DNA of 60,120 nucleotides from Bacteroidota bacterium (GCA_013289045.1 JABDAU010000013.1:1-60120), one strand, 5' to 3'. Shown: positions 8,454 to 17,549, counted from the first letter of the stretch. Made by a program: numbers and translations. Notes: a model not told the origin generated them from the sequence alone.

Positions 8454-9161
8454 CTACCTTATTGTCGATAAATAATGCGGGAACATCTGCTTCCATATCG
8501 GCCAGTCGTGATCCGCCCATTTACGTACGTCCAGCCAGTGGTTAATGTTCTTTTGTTTCAGCACATTGGATAGCTGGAAATTGTATTCCTTGCAAATATC
8601 CCAATCGGAAGTACCCAGTATGATGTTCATATGCCACAGGTCGCCCTGGTTACTGCCGGGCAGGTAATCCATCGGGTTATTGTAAAACACGTTATCATCA
8701 TAATAACCATCCATAAACATCTTGATATCGAACGCGCCGCTCATGCTGAACATGTGCCCAATCTTATCCGGATGCTTGAACGCGAAGTTAGCCGCATGAT
8801 AACCGCCAAAGCTGCATCCAGCCGTAGCTACTTTGTTTACGCCGGTTTCGTGCATGGCCCAGGGCGCAATTTCTTCCAGCAGCATTTTATCGTACCACGC
8901 ATAGTTCTTTGCACGGTCTGCCGGGCTCACGCCTTTGTTGTACCAGGTAAGCCAGTCGAAACTCTCCGGGCAATAGATCTTTACCAGGCCCTGGTCAATA
9001 AACCAGCGTACGCTCTCGATCAGTCCTTCATCTTTATTTTGAAAGTATCGTCCCTGCGAGGTCGGGAACAGGATAACAGGATAACCCCGGTCGCCGAAGA
9101 CCAGCATTTCTACGTCGAGCCCCAGGTTTGGGGAATACCAGCGGTGATAGCGTTCAGTCAA
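8454..9161 (-). CDS. Esterase D-like alpha/beta hydrolase
   Basis: 235 residues. The nucleophile elbow GCSFGG places the serine at 117. ILFPTSQG near 30-37 sits where the oxyanion strand should be, and a C-terminal His in WADHDW (about 217) would complete the triad. The fold resembles esterase D and enterochelin-esterase-like proteins. No signal peptide, so probably cytosolic. It is the first gene of the minus-strand cluster that goes on to the ATP-grasp ligase. A second esterase of the same superfamily lies divergently at 9801. Two esterases beside three ligase-type proteins suggest that one could release or hydrolyse an ester or amide product; that is inference. Confidence 0.78.
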   Translation of the reverse strand: MTERYHRWYSPNLGLDVEMLVFGDRGYPVILFPTSQGRYFQNKDEGLIESVRWFIDQGLVKIYCPESFDWLTWYNKGVSPADRAKNYAWYDKMLLEEIAPWAMHETGVNKVATAGCSFGGYHAANFAFKHPDKIGHMFSMSGAFDIKMFMDGYYDDNVFYNNPMDYLPGSNQGDLWHMNIILGTSDWDICKEYNFQLSNVLKQKNINHWLDVRKWADHDWPIWKQMFPHYLSTIR

Positions 9162-9328
9162 AATGTTTGTGTTTATGAGCGTTAAGGTAACAAATAAATT
9201 AATGAAATGTTGAAAATGAATTTATGACAGACGGCAAATCAATTTCCTACCGGGAGCTACTGTGTTGACACATCTTTTTAACCTTATAATGATAGATATG
9301 GCGTAAGTTAATCAAGTTCTGATTCCTA

Positions 9329-9449
9329 ATATTGCCGTTGACTTTAGTCAACGGGTTAATTTCCAATCTTTTCGGGCTTTAGCCCAACTATTTCGGCTAA
9401 AGCCGTTACTTGATTACCTAGTTCCGTTGACTAAAGTCAATGGCAATAT
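9329..9449. repeat. Symmetric REP-like element, 121 bp, imperfect palindrome
   Basis: The ends are inverted repeats of about 26 bp (ATATTGCCGTTGACTTTAGT, and its complement at 9430-9449) with one mismatch seen. Inside are four small hairpins in mirror order: GTTGACT-TT-AGTCAAC, GGGCT-TT-AGCCC, CGGCT-AA-AGCCG and GTTGACT-AA-AGTCAA. No protein is encoded. It resembles elements mobilised in trans by IS200/RAYT-type transposases. A related copy lies at 12205-12355. Confidence 0.75.
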
Positions 9450-9610
9450 GGAAGATTTCACTACAGTTATAGATGTGTTCTCACAGTAACCTCGGGGAGG
9501 GGAAATCTATCAGGGTTCGTACCTATGGCATGGATCATATTATGGATATTTTTTTCTACCAACCTTTAACCCTTACGGGGCAATGCCATTAAGTTAAGGA
9601 AAACGTGCTT

Positions 9611-9685
9611 GCCCTCCTTGTGCGAAGCAAAGGGAGGGCCGACAAGCGGCTTAGCGATGTCGGTCCGAAGGACTCCTTCGGAGGG
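9611..9685. repeat. Run of three short hairpins in the 9162-9800 gap
   Basis: GCCCTCC...GGAGGGC (9611-9639), CCGACA...TGTCGG (about 9639-9663) and CCGAAGG...CCTTCGG (9665-9681) follow each other. With the REP-like element at 9329 they fill most of the 639-base gap between the two divergent esterase genes; I see no gene in the gap. Words such as GCGAAGCAA recur in the element at 19980-20170. Confidence 0.55.
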
Positions 9686-9766
9686 TGGGTAAACGGAGCG
9701 CGATAGGTTGGAAAGCGAAATTTCGGTCATTTTTTATTTAACGCCGTATAAAAGAAAAGGATAAGC

Positions 9767-9774
9767 TATTTTTG
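9767..9774 (+). promoter_or_regulatory. Possible -7 box TATTTTTG for the second esterase
   Basis: TATTTTTG fits TAnnTTTG; a second match, TAATTTTG, is at 9785-9792. The first suits a start at ATG 9801, the second a start at ATG 9828. No clear -33 element is seen for either. Confidence 0.3.
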
Positions 9775-9800
9775 CCGCCTTTATTAATTTTGAACGAACG

Positions 9801-10616
9801 ATGTATTTGGGCTGGACCGAGACTGAAATGACGATTACCGAAAATAAGATCACTATAAATTCTGCTCCGCTGCAGCGCGAAGTAGCCTGCACTATTTTAT
9901 TGCCTGACGAGGCCGATATTGCCGAACCTTTAAACCTGCTGCTGCTTAACGACGGCCAGGAGCTCGAAAACCTGCAGCTCACAGAAACGCTGTTAAAATT
10001 ATATAACAGCAACCGCATAAAACCGGTAGCCATAGTGGCCATACATGCCGGCGACGAACGTTTACAGGAATATGGCGTAGCCGGCAAGCCGGATTTTAAA
10101 AAGCGCGGTGCAAAAGCTGATCTCTATACAGATTTTGTAAAGAATGAATTATTGCCCGAGATAGATCAGCTGATCCCGCTGAAAAGCTTTGAAAGCATTG
10201 CCTTTGCAGGATTTTCTTTAGGGGGATTGTCCGCATTGGGTATCGCATGGAACAACCCTGGCATTTTTAACAAAGTTGGTGTGTTCTCCGGCTCGTTCTG
10301 GTGGCGCAGTAAAGACCTGGGCAAAGGCTATACCGATGCCGACCGTATTGCCCATGCCATGATCCGCGAAAGCAACAACAAACCCAATATGCAATTCTGG
10401 CTGCAAACCGGCACTAAAGATGAAACGGCAGACCGCAACAAAAACGGTATTATCGATTCTATCGACGATACCATCGATCTGATAAAAGAACTGGAGGCCA
10501 AAGGCTATCAGCGCCCGGGTGAGATTCAGTACCTTGAAGTTGTGAATGGCAGCCATAATGCCGCTACCTGGGGTAAGGCCATGTCGAAATTTTTATGCTG
10601 GGCATTTGGTAAGTAA
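9801..10616 (+). CDS. Second esterase D/enterochelin-esterase-like hydrolase
   Basis: 271 residues from ATG 9801; an in-frame ATG at 9828 is an equally good start. LLLLNDGQEL (about 46-55) is typical of this family, whose members often carry an LxxxDG strand, and GFSLGG places the nucleophile at S139. VVNGSHNAATW near the C-terminus supplies the likely catalytic His. DRNKNGIIDSIDD has the look of an EF-hand-like acidic loop, as in some enterochelin-esterase-like enzymes. No signal peptide. It is divergent from the minus-strand amidoligase cluster across 639 bases, so its link to that cluster is by proximity only. Substrate unknown. Confidence 0.75.
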   Translation: MYLGWTETEMTITENKITINSAPLQREVACTILLPDEADIAEPLNLLLLNDGQELENLQLTETLLKLYNSNRIKPVAIVAIHAGDERLQEYGVAGKPDFKKRGAKADLYTDFVKNELLPEIDQLIPLKSFESIAFAGFSLGGLSALGIAWNNPGIFNKVGVFSGSFWWRSKDLGKGYTDADRIAHAMIRESNNKPNMQFWLQTGTKDETADRNKNGIIDSIDDTIDLIKELEAKGYQRPGEIQYLEVVNGSHNAATWGKAMSKFLCWAFGK

Positions 10617-10690
10617 AACGATTTTACATTAAATTAGCGTGTTTTAAACTTCAAACCTTAAAAACGGCCAATTAACCAAAATCGTGTTTT

Positions 10691-11581
10691 ATGAAAACTT
10701 ACCTGAACAAGCGGAAAGCCTCTTTCCTGTTTTTATGTATGGCAGCAGGTGCTGCTTTATTTTCCTGCAATAAAAACACAAACCCAAAATTGGTTACTAC
10801 TGTAACCACTGAAGCGGTAACAACCGATAACATTACCAGCATCACGCCGTCAACTGCGGTTAGCGGCGGTAAATTAAATACTGTTGGGAGCGATTATATA
10901 TCAAGCGGCGTTTGCTGGGATGTGCAGCCCAACCCTGTAGTTACAACCGGGCAAAAGGCAACCACTTTTGATAAATCCACCAATTTTTCGCTTCAGTTAA
11001 CCGGGCTAAGCGGGGGGATAACTTACTATGTGAGGGCATATGTGATCACCATATCGGGCGTTACTTATGGCGACCAGGTAAAATTCACCACCGCAACCCC
11101 GCCGATAAAGATCGGCCAAAGCTATGCCGGCGGAATCATTTTTTATGTGGACAATACCGGCGAGCACGGTCTTGTAGCATCGCCTAACGACCTGACCGTT
11201 TCTACACCCTGGGAAAACGGGAATTATAAGAGCATTACTACACTATTTGTTACCGATACAGCCGTAGGCTCGGGCCAGCTGAATACAACTTATATCATCA
11301 GCAAATTAGGTACCCCAACCGGCTACGCGGCGTATCTGTGCAAAGACTATTCGATAAACGGCTTTAGCGACTGGTTTCTGCCATCGAGAAATGAATTGCT
11401 GCTGATAAAAAAGAATTTACAGGACAAGGGACTGATCTCATTTACCGCAGCAGGCTATTGGAGCTCGAGCACCGCTACAGTAAGCAGCCCATATGCATTT
11501 TCGCAGGATGTATTGGATGATGCTTACCAGCTGGTTTCGATAGACGGGACAGAAGGTGTACGGGCGGTGAGGGCGTTTTAG
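10691..11581 (+). CDS. Lipoprotein with FN3-like segment and DUF1566/Lcl-type domain
   Basis: 296 residues. A lipoprotein signal peptide ends at LFSC, which gives a lipidated Cys near residue 26. A fibronectin-III-like stretch follows (GGITYYVRAYV), then a C-terminal DUF1566/Lcl-type domain marked by GGIIFYVD, WFLPSRNELLLI, YWSSS and VRAVRAF. Proteins of this kind in Bacteroidota are surface or periplasmic lipoproteins of unknown role, some thought to bind carbohydrate. It stands alone; the gene before it (esterase) is 74 bases upstream. Confidence 0.75.
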   Translation: MKTYLNKRKASFLFLCMAAGAALFSCNKNTNPKLVTTVTTEAVTTDNITSITPSTAVSGGKLNTVGSDYISSGVCWDVQPNPVVTTGQKATTFDKSTNFSLQLTGLSGGITYYVRAYVITISGVTYGDQVKFTTATPPIKIGQSYAGGIIFYVDNTGEHGLVASPNDLTVSTPWENGNYKSITTLFVTDTAVGSGQLNTTYIISKLGTPTGYAAYLCKDYSINGFSDWFLPSRNELLLIKKNLQDKGLISFTAAGYWSSSTATVSSPYAFSQDVLDDAYQLVSIDGTEGVRAVRAF

Positions 11582-11643
11582 AGGATAATGCAGGTTTAAA
11601 CAGGAAATCGATTTTAAAATTCGCTTTAAATGTAGCTGGTTTT

Positions 11644-11781
11644 AGTTCCCCTCTCGAGAGGGGGCGCGTTGGGAAATGTGCGGCTGTAGGGGTGTGTAAT
11701 AACAAACCGGCAGGATGCAGGGCGCCTAAACACACCCCTGCCATCGCGCAAAGCTTACACCCCCTCTGCGCCACCGCTAAA
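11644..11781. repeat. Inverted-repeat element related to the 55166-55985 structure
   Basis: Starts CCCCTCTCGAGAGGGGG and ends CTGCGCCACCGCTAAAG. It contains GTAGGGGTGTGT (11686-11697) and its near-complement ACACACCCCTGC (11730-11741). The same words border the large nested palindrome at 55166-55985, so this is probably a diverged single copy of the outermost element there. No gene. Confidence 0.6.
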
Positions 11782-11833
11782 GTTTAAATGCTAAATTGTA
11801 GCTAAGGAATGATTTTTGTAAATTAGCATTATT

Positions 11834-12133
11834 ATGGAGATCGAAGCCTTAACCAAAATGATTGAAAGTCTTCCGGCTAAAGCAAGGAAAAGCGTAGAAG
11901 ATTTGGTAATTGTGATGTCGTACAAAGAAGATGCGATTTCCAGCGGACGGGGGTTTGGAGCGCTTAGGGGTAAAATTTGGATGTCAGATGACTTTAATGA
12001 ACCAATTAAAGTTTTTCATTCATACTCATATACCATCGATCTTAAAGTTGTCGAAAAACTAGAAAGCCTTCCGATTCAACAGCAACATGAGATAGAAGCT
12101 CACATTGACGAGTTATTATCAAAGTTAGATTAA
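11834..12133 (+). CDS. DUF2281-like antitoxin-type protein without a partner toxin
   Basis: 99 residues. The central GALRGKIWMSDDFNEPI is the signature of DUF2281-type antitoxins normally encoded just before a PIN-domain toxin. The N-terminal helix, ALTKMIESLPAKARKSVEDLV, has the LP pattern of that family, and a similar LP helix (VEKLESLPIQQQHEIEAHI) is found again at the C-terminus, so the protein may be a partial duplication. Downstream there is no toxin, only a REP-like repeat and then typA. It may be a remnant or may act on a distant partner. Confidence 0.6.
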   Translation: MEIEALTKMIESLPAKARKSVEDLVIVMSYKEDAISSGRGFGALRGKIWMSDDFNEPIKVFHSYSYTIDLKVVEKLESLPIQQQHEIEAHIDELLSKLD

Positions 12134-12204
12134 CTTGACTTTTTACTAACATCTGCAAACGACAATTCGTCAGATTATATAGATACACCAAGAGAAATTG
12201 CTTT

Positions 12205-12355
12205 TAATATTCTGCGGATATTCGGCTAAAGCCAATGCATTTTTTACAGTTATCCGCCCCATAAATGGGACGGGAATTATAAAATTTATTGCCGTTTGGC
12301 TTTAGCCAACGGTCCGGTTTATTAGCCTACTCGGGCTTTAGCCCAAATATTGAAT
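12205..12355. repeat. REP-like element, second copy of the family at 9329
   Basis: Holds the hairpins TTCGGCTAAAGCCAA (near 12221), TTGGCTTTAGCCAA (near 12296) and GGGCTTTAGCCC (near 12333), with partly inverted outer ends (GGATATTC and GAATA). It fills most of the 327-base gap between the antitoxin-like gene and typA; nothing else is seen there except the typA promoter. Confidence 0.65.
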
Positions 12356-12430
12356 AACCGCACTTTAAAATCTTAAAAGCGATTTCCCTGCAAATCCTCC
12401 AAATTCTTTCCGAATCTCATAAATTAAGCG

Positions 12431-12438
12431 TACCTTTG
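12431..12438 (+). promoter_or_regulatory. -7 box TACCTTTG of typA
   Basis: TACCTTTG, followed by CGCC, is a close match to the common Bacteroidota form of the -7 box. A start of transcription about 6-8 bases on would leave a leader of about 15 bases before the ATG at 12461. Confidence 0.6.
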
Positions 12439-12460
12439 CGCCAAATTTGGAAGCGCATTT

Positions 12461-14272
12461 ATGCAAAAAATCAGGAACATAGCGATCATCGCACACGTTG
12501 ACCACGGTAAAACTACTTTGGTTGATAAAATATTACACAGCTGTGCGATATTCAGGGACAACGAACAGACGGGCGAACTGATATTGGACAACAACGACCT
12601 GGAACGCGAACGTGGTATCACCATCGTTTCGAAAAACGTTTCGGTACGTTATAAAGATGTAAAGATCAACATTATCGATACCCCGGGCCACGCCGACTTT
12701 GGCGGTGAGGTTGAACGCGTATTGAAAATGGCCGACGGTGTATTGCTGCTTTGCGACGCCTTTGAAGGCGCGATGCCGCAAACCCGCTTTGTTACCCAAA
12801 AAGCTTTGGCCCTTGGCCTTAAGCCAATTGTGGTAGTAAACAAGGTAGATAAAGAGAACTGCCGCCCTGAAGAAGTTTACGAACAGATCTTTGAATTATT
12901 CTTCAACCTTGAGGCTACTGAAGATCAGCTGGATTTCCCGGTGATCTACGGTTCGTCAAAACAAGGCTGGATGAGCACCGACTGGAAACAGCCAACTACT
13001 GATATCTTCCCGTTAATGGATGCTATACTGGCAAACATCCCTCCTGCGCCAATCTCCGAAGGCACATTGCAAATGCAGATCACCTCGCTTGATTATTCAT
13101 CATTCGTTGGTCGTATCGCCATCGGTCGTGTTGCGCGTGGTACTATAAAAGAAAATATGCCGGTATCGCTGGTTAAGCGTGATGGCAAGATCCAAAAATC
13201 GAGGATCAAAGAACTTTATACTTTTGAAGGCCTTGGTAAGGTAAAAGCTACCGAAGTAAAATCAGGCGATATATGCGCAGTTGTAGGTATTGAAGGTTTT
13301 GATATCGGCGATACCATTGCCGATTTTGAAAACCCGGAACAACTGGAAGTAATCCACATTGATGAGCCGACAATGAATATGTTGTTCACCATCAATACTT
13401 CACCGTTCTTTGGTAAAGAGGGTAAATTTGTGACTTCACGCCACTTGCGCGACCGTTTATACAAAGAGATGGAGAAAAACCTTGCGCTGAAGGTTGTTGA
13501 AACCGAATCGCCTGACTCATACCTGGTGTATGGTCGTGGTATCCTCCACTTATCCGTACTGATTGAAACCATGCGCCGCGAGGGCTACGAATTACAGGTA
13601 GGCCAGCCGCAGGTTATCGTAAAAGAAATTGACGGCGTAAAATGCGAGCCGATTGAAACCCTGATCGTTGACGTACCGGGCGAAGTAGCCGGTAAAGTTA
13701 TCGAGCTGGTAACCCAGCGCAAAGGCGACCTGCTGGTAATGGAACCAAAAGGCGACTTACAGCATTTAGAGTTCGAGATCCCGTCACGCGGTATCATCGG
13801 CTTACGTAACAACGTATTGACTGCAACAGCAGGCGAGGCGATCATGGCCCACCGCTTTAAATCATACGAACCATGGAGAGGGCCAATACCAGGCCGTGCA
13901 AACGGTGTATTGGTATCGATGGATAGTGGCAAAACAACAGCGTTCGCTATAGATAAGCTACAAGATCGCGGTCGTTTCCATATCGATCCGGGAGTTGATA
14001 TTTATGAAGGCCAGGTACTGGGCGAGCACATCCGCGATAACGATTTGGTGATCAACCTGACCAAAGGCAAGCAGTTAACCAACATGCGTGCTTCAGGCAG
14101 CGATACCAACGTACGTATAGCACCGGCTATCAAGTTCTCGTTAGAGGAATCAATGGAATACATACAGGCTGATGAATACATCGAGGTTACCCCGCAAAGT
14201 ATCCGTCTGCGTAAAATATACCTGAACGAAAACGAGCGCAAAATAAACGCAAAAAGGTTCCAGAATCAATAA
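12461..14272 (+). CDS. typA: Ribosome-associated translational GTPase TypA/BipA
   Basis: 603 residues, normal for BipA. The GTPase motifs are [10 protein letters not shown] (11-20), [12 protein letters not shown] (about 73-84) and NKVDKEN (about 127-133). They are followed by the EF-Tu-like beta barrel, two alpha/beta EF-G-like domains ([24 protein letters not shown]) and the BipA-specific C-terminal domain ([16 protein letters not shown]). It binds the 70S ribosome in the cytosol and helps large-subunit assembly and growth under stress such as cold. It is a single gene with its own promoter box at 12431 and a strong terminator at 14294. Confidence 0.97.
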   Translation: MQKIRNIAIIAHVDHGKTTLVDKILHSCAIFRDNEQTGELILDNNDLERERGITIVSKNVSVRYKDVKINIIDTPGHADFGGEVERVLKMADGVLLLCDAFEGAMPQTRFVTQKALALGLKPIVVVNKVDKENCRPEEVYEQIFELFFNLEATEDQLDFPVIYGSSKQGWMSTDWKQPTTDIFPLMDAILANIPPAPISEGTLQMQITSLDYSSFVGRIAIGRVARGTIKENMPVSLVKRDGKIQKSRIKELYTFEGLGKVKATEVKSGDICAVVGIEGFDIGDTIADFENPEQLEVIHIDEPTMNMLFTINTSPFFGKEGKFVTSRHLRDRLYKEMEKNLALKVVETESPDSYLVYGRGILHLSVLIETMRREGYELQVGQPQVIVKEIDGVKCEPIETLIVDVPGEVAGKVIELVTQRKGDLLVMEPKGDLQHLEFEIPSRGIIGLRNNVLTATAGEAIMAHRFKSYEPWRGPIPGRANGVLVSMDSGKTTAFAIDKLQDRGRFHIDPGVDIYEGQVLGEHIRDNDLVINLTKGKQLTNMRASGSDTNVRIAPAIKFSLEESMEYIQADEYIEVTPQSIRLRKIYLNENERKINAKRFQNQ

Positions 14273-14293
14273 TATATGTATTAAATTCGTTAC

Positions 14294-14328
14294 AAAAGAC
14301 AAGCTAACTGCTTGTCTTTTTTTGTTTT
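14294..14328 (+). terminator. Rho-independent terminator of typA
   Basis: An 11-bp perfect stem (AAAAGACAAGC and its complement), a five-base loop and a run of T follow the typA stop by about 20 bases. Confidence 0.88.
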
Positions 14329-14487
14329 AGATTCCATTAAAACGACATATATTTGTTATAGATTTATAAATCTTATCGCATAAAAATTTTCACCTGCTAT
14401 TCTAATCTAGAAATTATACACGTTCCTAATTAAAACAATCATCATATTTCATTTTGAACACTAAAGATTAAATAACCTATCCCTCAC

Positions 14488-15495
14488 ATGAAAAAAATTC
14501 TTTACTTACTACTTGCAGTTACAGCCTTCGCATCTTGTGGTAAAATTAACGGGCCTAGTGCAAAGCGCGACCGGTTAACCAGCCTGCTGTTAAGCGGCGA
14601 CACATTGCAAATGCTTATCGGCACAACAAGGCAGATACCGCTTACCGTAACACCGTCTGATTATCACATCGATTCACTTAAGTGGAATTCTACAGATACT
14701 ACCATTATCAGTATCTCAAATACCGGCTTGCTCACTGCTAAAAAGAAGGGGCTATCAACCATTTCGGTAACAAACCTAACCGGCACCGTATCGGTAAGCG
14801 CAAAAGTATCGGTAACTGACAGCCTGAACTATGGACTGATTGCTTATTACCCGTTCAACAATACGCCTAACGATCTTTCGGGTCATAATTACAATGGTGT
14901 TGCACACAATGTAACCGGTATTGCCGACAGATTTGGCAACGCAAACGGCGCTTATTATTTTGCGGGGGATAGCAGCAGCTATGTTTCGGTTGTGGACCAC
15001 CAGGCATTACGATTGAACAATGAAGATTTTTCAATCAATGTTTGGGTAAACCTTGCCGAGTACAGTCAATCCATCGGATCGCATATTGTTTCGAAAAGAA
15101 CAGGCGATGTAAACAGCGGCTACACTTTTTCTGTTGACGGTTATGGGTATGGAAACCCACTTGGTGTACAGGGTTTTGGCGAAGGCGGCGGCGCAAATAA
15201 TGCGGTAAGCACTTCGGGTATCGACCTGAACAAATGGCACATGCTTACCATTACCTTTAGCCCGAAAGACAATACTGTAACATTCTATAAAGATGGGGTA
15301 GTTAATGGTTCAACTAAATTTACTACCAGCCCCGCTAATACCGATGCCACTATGTATTTCGGCAAGGATACACCACTGCAGCCAACTTCCTATTTCTGGA
15401 AAGGCGCAATGAGCGATGCGCGATTCTATGGCCGTAAACTCAGGACAGGCGAAATCACCAAACTCTATTTGGCCGCAAGTCCGGTAGTTGATTAA
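14488..15495 (+). CDS. Surface lipoprotein with BIG2-like and LamG/concanavalin-like domains
   Basis: 335 residues. A lipoprotein signal (LLAVTAFASC) gives a lipid-anchored Cys near residue 17. Residues about 30-110 form a bacterial Ig-like group 2 domain (VTPSDYHIDSLKWNSTDTT...ISNTGLLTAKKKG). Residues about 115-330 form a LamG/concanavalin-type jelly roll (YPFNNTPNDLSGHNYNGV, DFSINVWVNL, WHMLTITFS, DARFYGRKL). Such domains usually bind carbohydrate or mediate adhesion; no catalytic motif is seen. Expected location is the outer membrane or periplasm. It is a single gene that meets the next one tail to tail at a shared terminator. Confidence 0.8.
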   Translation: MKKILYLLLAVTAFASCGKINGPSAKRDRLTSLLLSGDTLQMLIGTTRQIPLTVTPSDYHIDSLKWNSTDTTIISISNTGLLTAKKKGLSTISVTNLTGTVSVSAKVSVTDSLNYGLIAYYPFNNTPNDLSGHNYNGVAHNVTGIADRFGNANGAYYFAGDSSSYVSVVDHQALRLNNEDFSINVWVNLAEYSQSIGSHIVSKRTGDVNSGYTFSVDGYGYGNPLGVQGFGEGGGANNAVSTSGIDLNKWHMLTITFSPKDNTVTFYKDGVVNGSTKFTTSPANTDATMYFGKDTPLQPTSYFWKGAMSDARFYGRKLRTGEITKLYLAASPVVD

Positions 15496-15517
15496 TAAAG
15501 CTGCTACTACTATTAAT

Positions 15518-15560
15518 AAAAAGAGCCGTAATGCAATCAATATGCACTACGGCTCTTTTT
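15518..15560. terminator. Bidirectional terminator between convergent genes
   Basis: A 13-bp perfect stem, AAAAAGAGCCGTA and TACGGCTCTTTTT, with A and T runs on both sides can stop transcription from both the lipoprotein gene (+) and the methyltransferase gene (-). Confidence 0.88.
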
Positions 15561-15577
15561 ATTTCTGTTGAGTGATA

Positions 15578-16363
15578 TTAGTAATCAAAATCGCCATTCT
15601 TCAATGGGAGCCTTAAGGCTGCCAGCACTTTGTTGGCCACGTTACGCAGCCTGTACCGCACATTCTTCATAACAAGGCCAAATCCTTTGTATTCCGGTGC
15701 ATAGTATGGAATAGTTTGCGTACCGGTTTTTGATGAGCTTGGCTGTACCATTGGCCGTTTTTCTATAACCAGTATGCTATCGTAATAATGCAGCGAGTGT
15801 ACTGATCTGGTAAACGAGTTTACCTTAAATGAACGCTGCCTTGAATGCCAGGCGTGCAGGTAATCGATAAAATTCTTTGAATACTCTATAAATGAGCCGC
15901 GGCGTTTAAGGCCGCCGCCGTAATCCCTGAAATAGGAAGTGTGCAGGTCCTCGCAAAGGTAAACGCCATCAGGTTTTATATGATCGAACAGTTCTTCAAA
16001 AGATACGATCTGTTGCAGCATGGTGTGGCCGCCGTCATCTATCAGGATATCGATAGGCGGGATCTCTTCTTTTACCTTACGTAAAAAATCACGGTCGGAT
16101 TGTGAGCCGATGAATATTTTAATGTTTTCTTCTTCTACTTCTTTACAAAGCGGGTTAATGTCCATCCCGTAAATTTTGGCTTTATCACCAAAATAATCCT
16201 TCCACATTTGCAGGCTGCCGCCGTTAAAAGTACCTATTTCCAGTATAACGATATCCTTGCCCCTGTATTTGCTGAAGTGCCTGTCGTACACCTCGAAATA
16301 GTGCGACCATTTGTAAATAACCCTTTTTTTATTCTGGTTAAAATAGGTTTCTAAATCGTTCAT
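15578..16363 (-). CDS. Class I SAM-dependent methyltransferase (Methyltransf_24/CmcI-like)
   Basis: 261 residues. LEIGTFNGGSLQMW (about 41-54) is the SAM-binding motif I; YGMDINP (about 65-71) carries the acidic ribose-binding residue; IDILIDDGGH (about 103-112) is the metal or catalytic loop found in the CmcI/rhamnosyl O-methyltransferase-like group. No membrane segment. It lies at the edge of a glycan locus, divergent from the glycosyltransferase at 16499, and could methylate a sugar of the surface polysaccharide; the substrate is inferred from context only. Confidence 0.78.
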   Translation of the reverse strand: MNDLETYFNQNKKRVIYKWSHYFEVYDRHFSKYRGKDIVILEIGTFNGGSLQMWKDYFGDKAKIYGMDINPLCKEVEEENIKIFIGSQSDRDFLRKVKEEIPPIDILIDDGGHTMLQQIVSFEELFDHIKPDGVYLCEDLHTSYFRDYGGGLKRRGSFIEYSKNFIDYLHAWHSRQRSFKVNSFTRSVHSLHYYDSILVIEKRPMVQPSSSKTGTQTIPYYAPEYKGFGLVMKNVRYRLRNVANKVLAALRLPLKNGDFDY

Positions 16364-16483
16364 TTCTAATAATTATGCAAAGCGCCAAAAATAACTAAAT
16401 AATCTGCCCGGCGCCTAAAATAAATTTTATTCGCCCCCAACAGGAGTCTGACGCATTAAATACATTAAATCGTGATTAAATTA

Positions 16484-16491
16484 TAATTTTG
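16484..16491 (+). promoter_or_regulatory. -7 box TAATTTTG before the first glycosyltransferase
   Basis: TAATTTTG fits TAnnTTTG and ends seven bases before the ATG at 16499, leaving almost no leader. It would drive the glycan run 16499-19973. Confidence 0.45.
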
Positions 16492-16498
16492 GAAGCTG

Positions 16499-17509
16499 AT
16501 GGCAGAAACGCAATATACCGTATGCATCCTCACAGTTACTTATGGCGACAGGTGGCATCTGCTTGAACAGGTACTGCGCCGTGCAAACGGCTTTCTGCAG
16601 GTTACTGATATTGTAGTGGTTGACAATGCCTCAGTTTATGATGTTGCTGCAAAAGCAAATGAGATCGGCAGCGGTAAGATCACCGTATTAATCAGCAAAG
16701 AAAACCTTGGTTCGGCAGGAGGCTATAAAAAAGCCATGGAATATGCAGTAAACTCAACCGGCGCTGATCTGTTTTTACTGCTTGACGATGATAACCTCCC
16801 GCAGGAAAATGTAATTGACGACCTGCTGAAACAATGGCAAGCCACGCCGGGGGTAAATGACAAAAAAGCGCTGTTCTGCTTCCGCGACGACAGGCGTCCG
16901 CATGTGATAATAGCAAAAGGCGAAGATCCATATCGTTTTTACTTAGTACCCGACAATTTCCTCGGCTTTCATTTGTTCAGGATCATAAGCAATAAACTGC
17001 GTAAGACAAAAGATAAGCAATTCACCGGAATGCCGTTAAAAGAACGGGCAATAATGCCTTATGTGCCCTATGGCGGACTGATGATTCACCGGGATATGAT
17101 CGGCGCGATAGGCTTTCCGGATGAGCGTTTCTATCTATATGTAGATGATTCGGAGTTTACTTATCGCATCACACAACATGGCGGCCGGATATGGATGATC
17201 CCTGCCTGCCGGATCATTGATATAGATAAATCACAGGGCATTAATTATAAAAAGCAGTTATTTCATGACCAATTACTGGATGAATGGAGCTTTCGCACCT
17301 ATTACCATGTGCGCAACCGCATCTATTTCTACTCGCGGGTAGCCATCCAAAATAAATTTATCTTCAGGCTCAATAAGCTTATATATTTGGCCTGGCTATG
17401 GATCATAAGCCTTTTAAGCAATAAAACAGTTGAATATAAAAAATTGGTTCAGGCTGTAAATGATGGCATTGACGGTAAATTGGGCAAAGCCGATCCAGCA
17501 AAATTTTAA
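16499..17509 (+). CDS. Family 2 glycosyltransferase, GlfT2-like
   Basis: 336 residues. Begins with CILTVTYGDRWHLLEQVL and VVDNAS, the nucleotide-binding half of a GT-A fold. LLLDDDNLP (about 98-106) is the metal-binding DxD region, and FYLYVDDSEFTYRI (about 213-226) is the acceptor-side acidic motif seen in GlfT2-type galactofuranosyltransferases and rhamnosyltransferases. No membrane anchor. It is first in a same-strand run with a flippase (40 bases on) and another transferase, so it probably builds a cell-surface glycan repeat on a lipid carrier at the inner face of the membrane. Confidence 0.85.
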   Translation: MAETQYTVCILTVTYGDRWHLLEQVLRRANGFLQVTDIVVVDNASVYDVAAKANEIGSGKITVLISKENLGSAGGYKKAMEYAVNSTGADLFLLLDDDNLPQENVIDDLLKQWQATPGVNDKKALFCFRDDRRPHVIIAKGEDPYRFYLVPDNFLGFHLFRIISNKLRKTKDKQFTGMPLKERAIMPYVPYGGLMIHRDMIGAIGFPDERFYLYVDDSEFTYRITQHGGRIWMIPACRIIDIDKSQGINYKKQLFHDQLLDEWSFRTYYHVRNRIYFYSRVAIQNKFIFRLNKLIYLAWLWIISLLSNKTVEYKKLVQAVNDGIDGKLGKADPAKF

Positions 17510-17549
17510 TATTCCAACCGTCTCTATAAATATCAACCGCAACTAATAA

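Noticed and set aside
11475..11774. A 99-codon minus-strand frame across the lipoprotein end and repeat
   Set aside because: It runs through the repeat element 11644-11781, is Pro/His/Ser-rich and has no motif.
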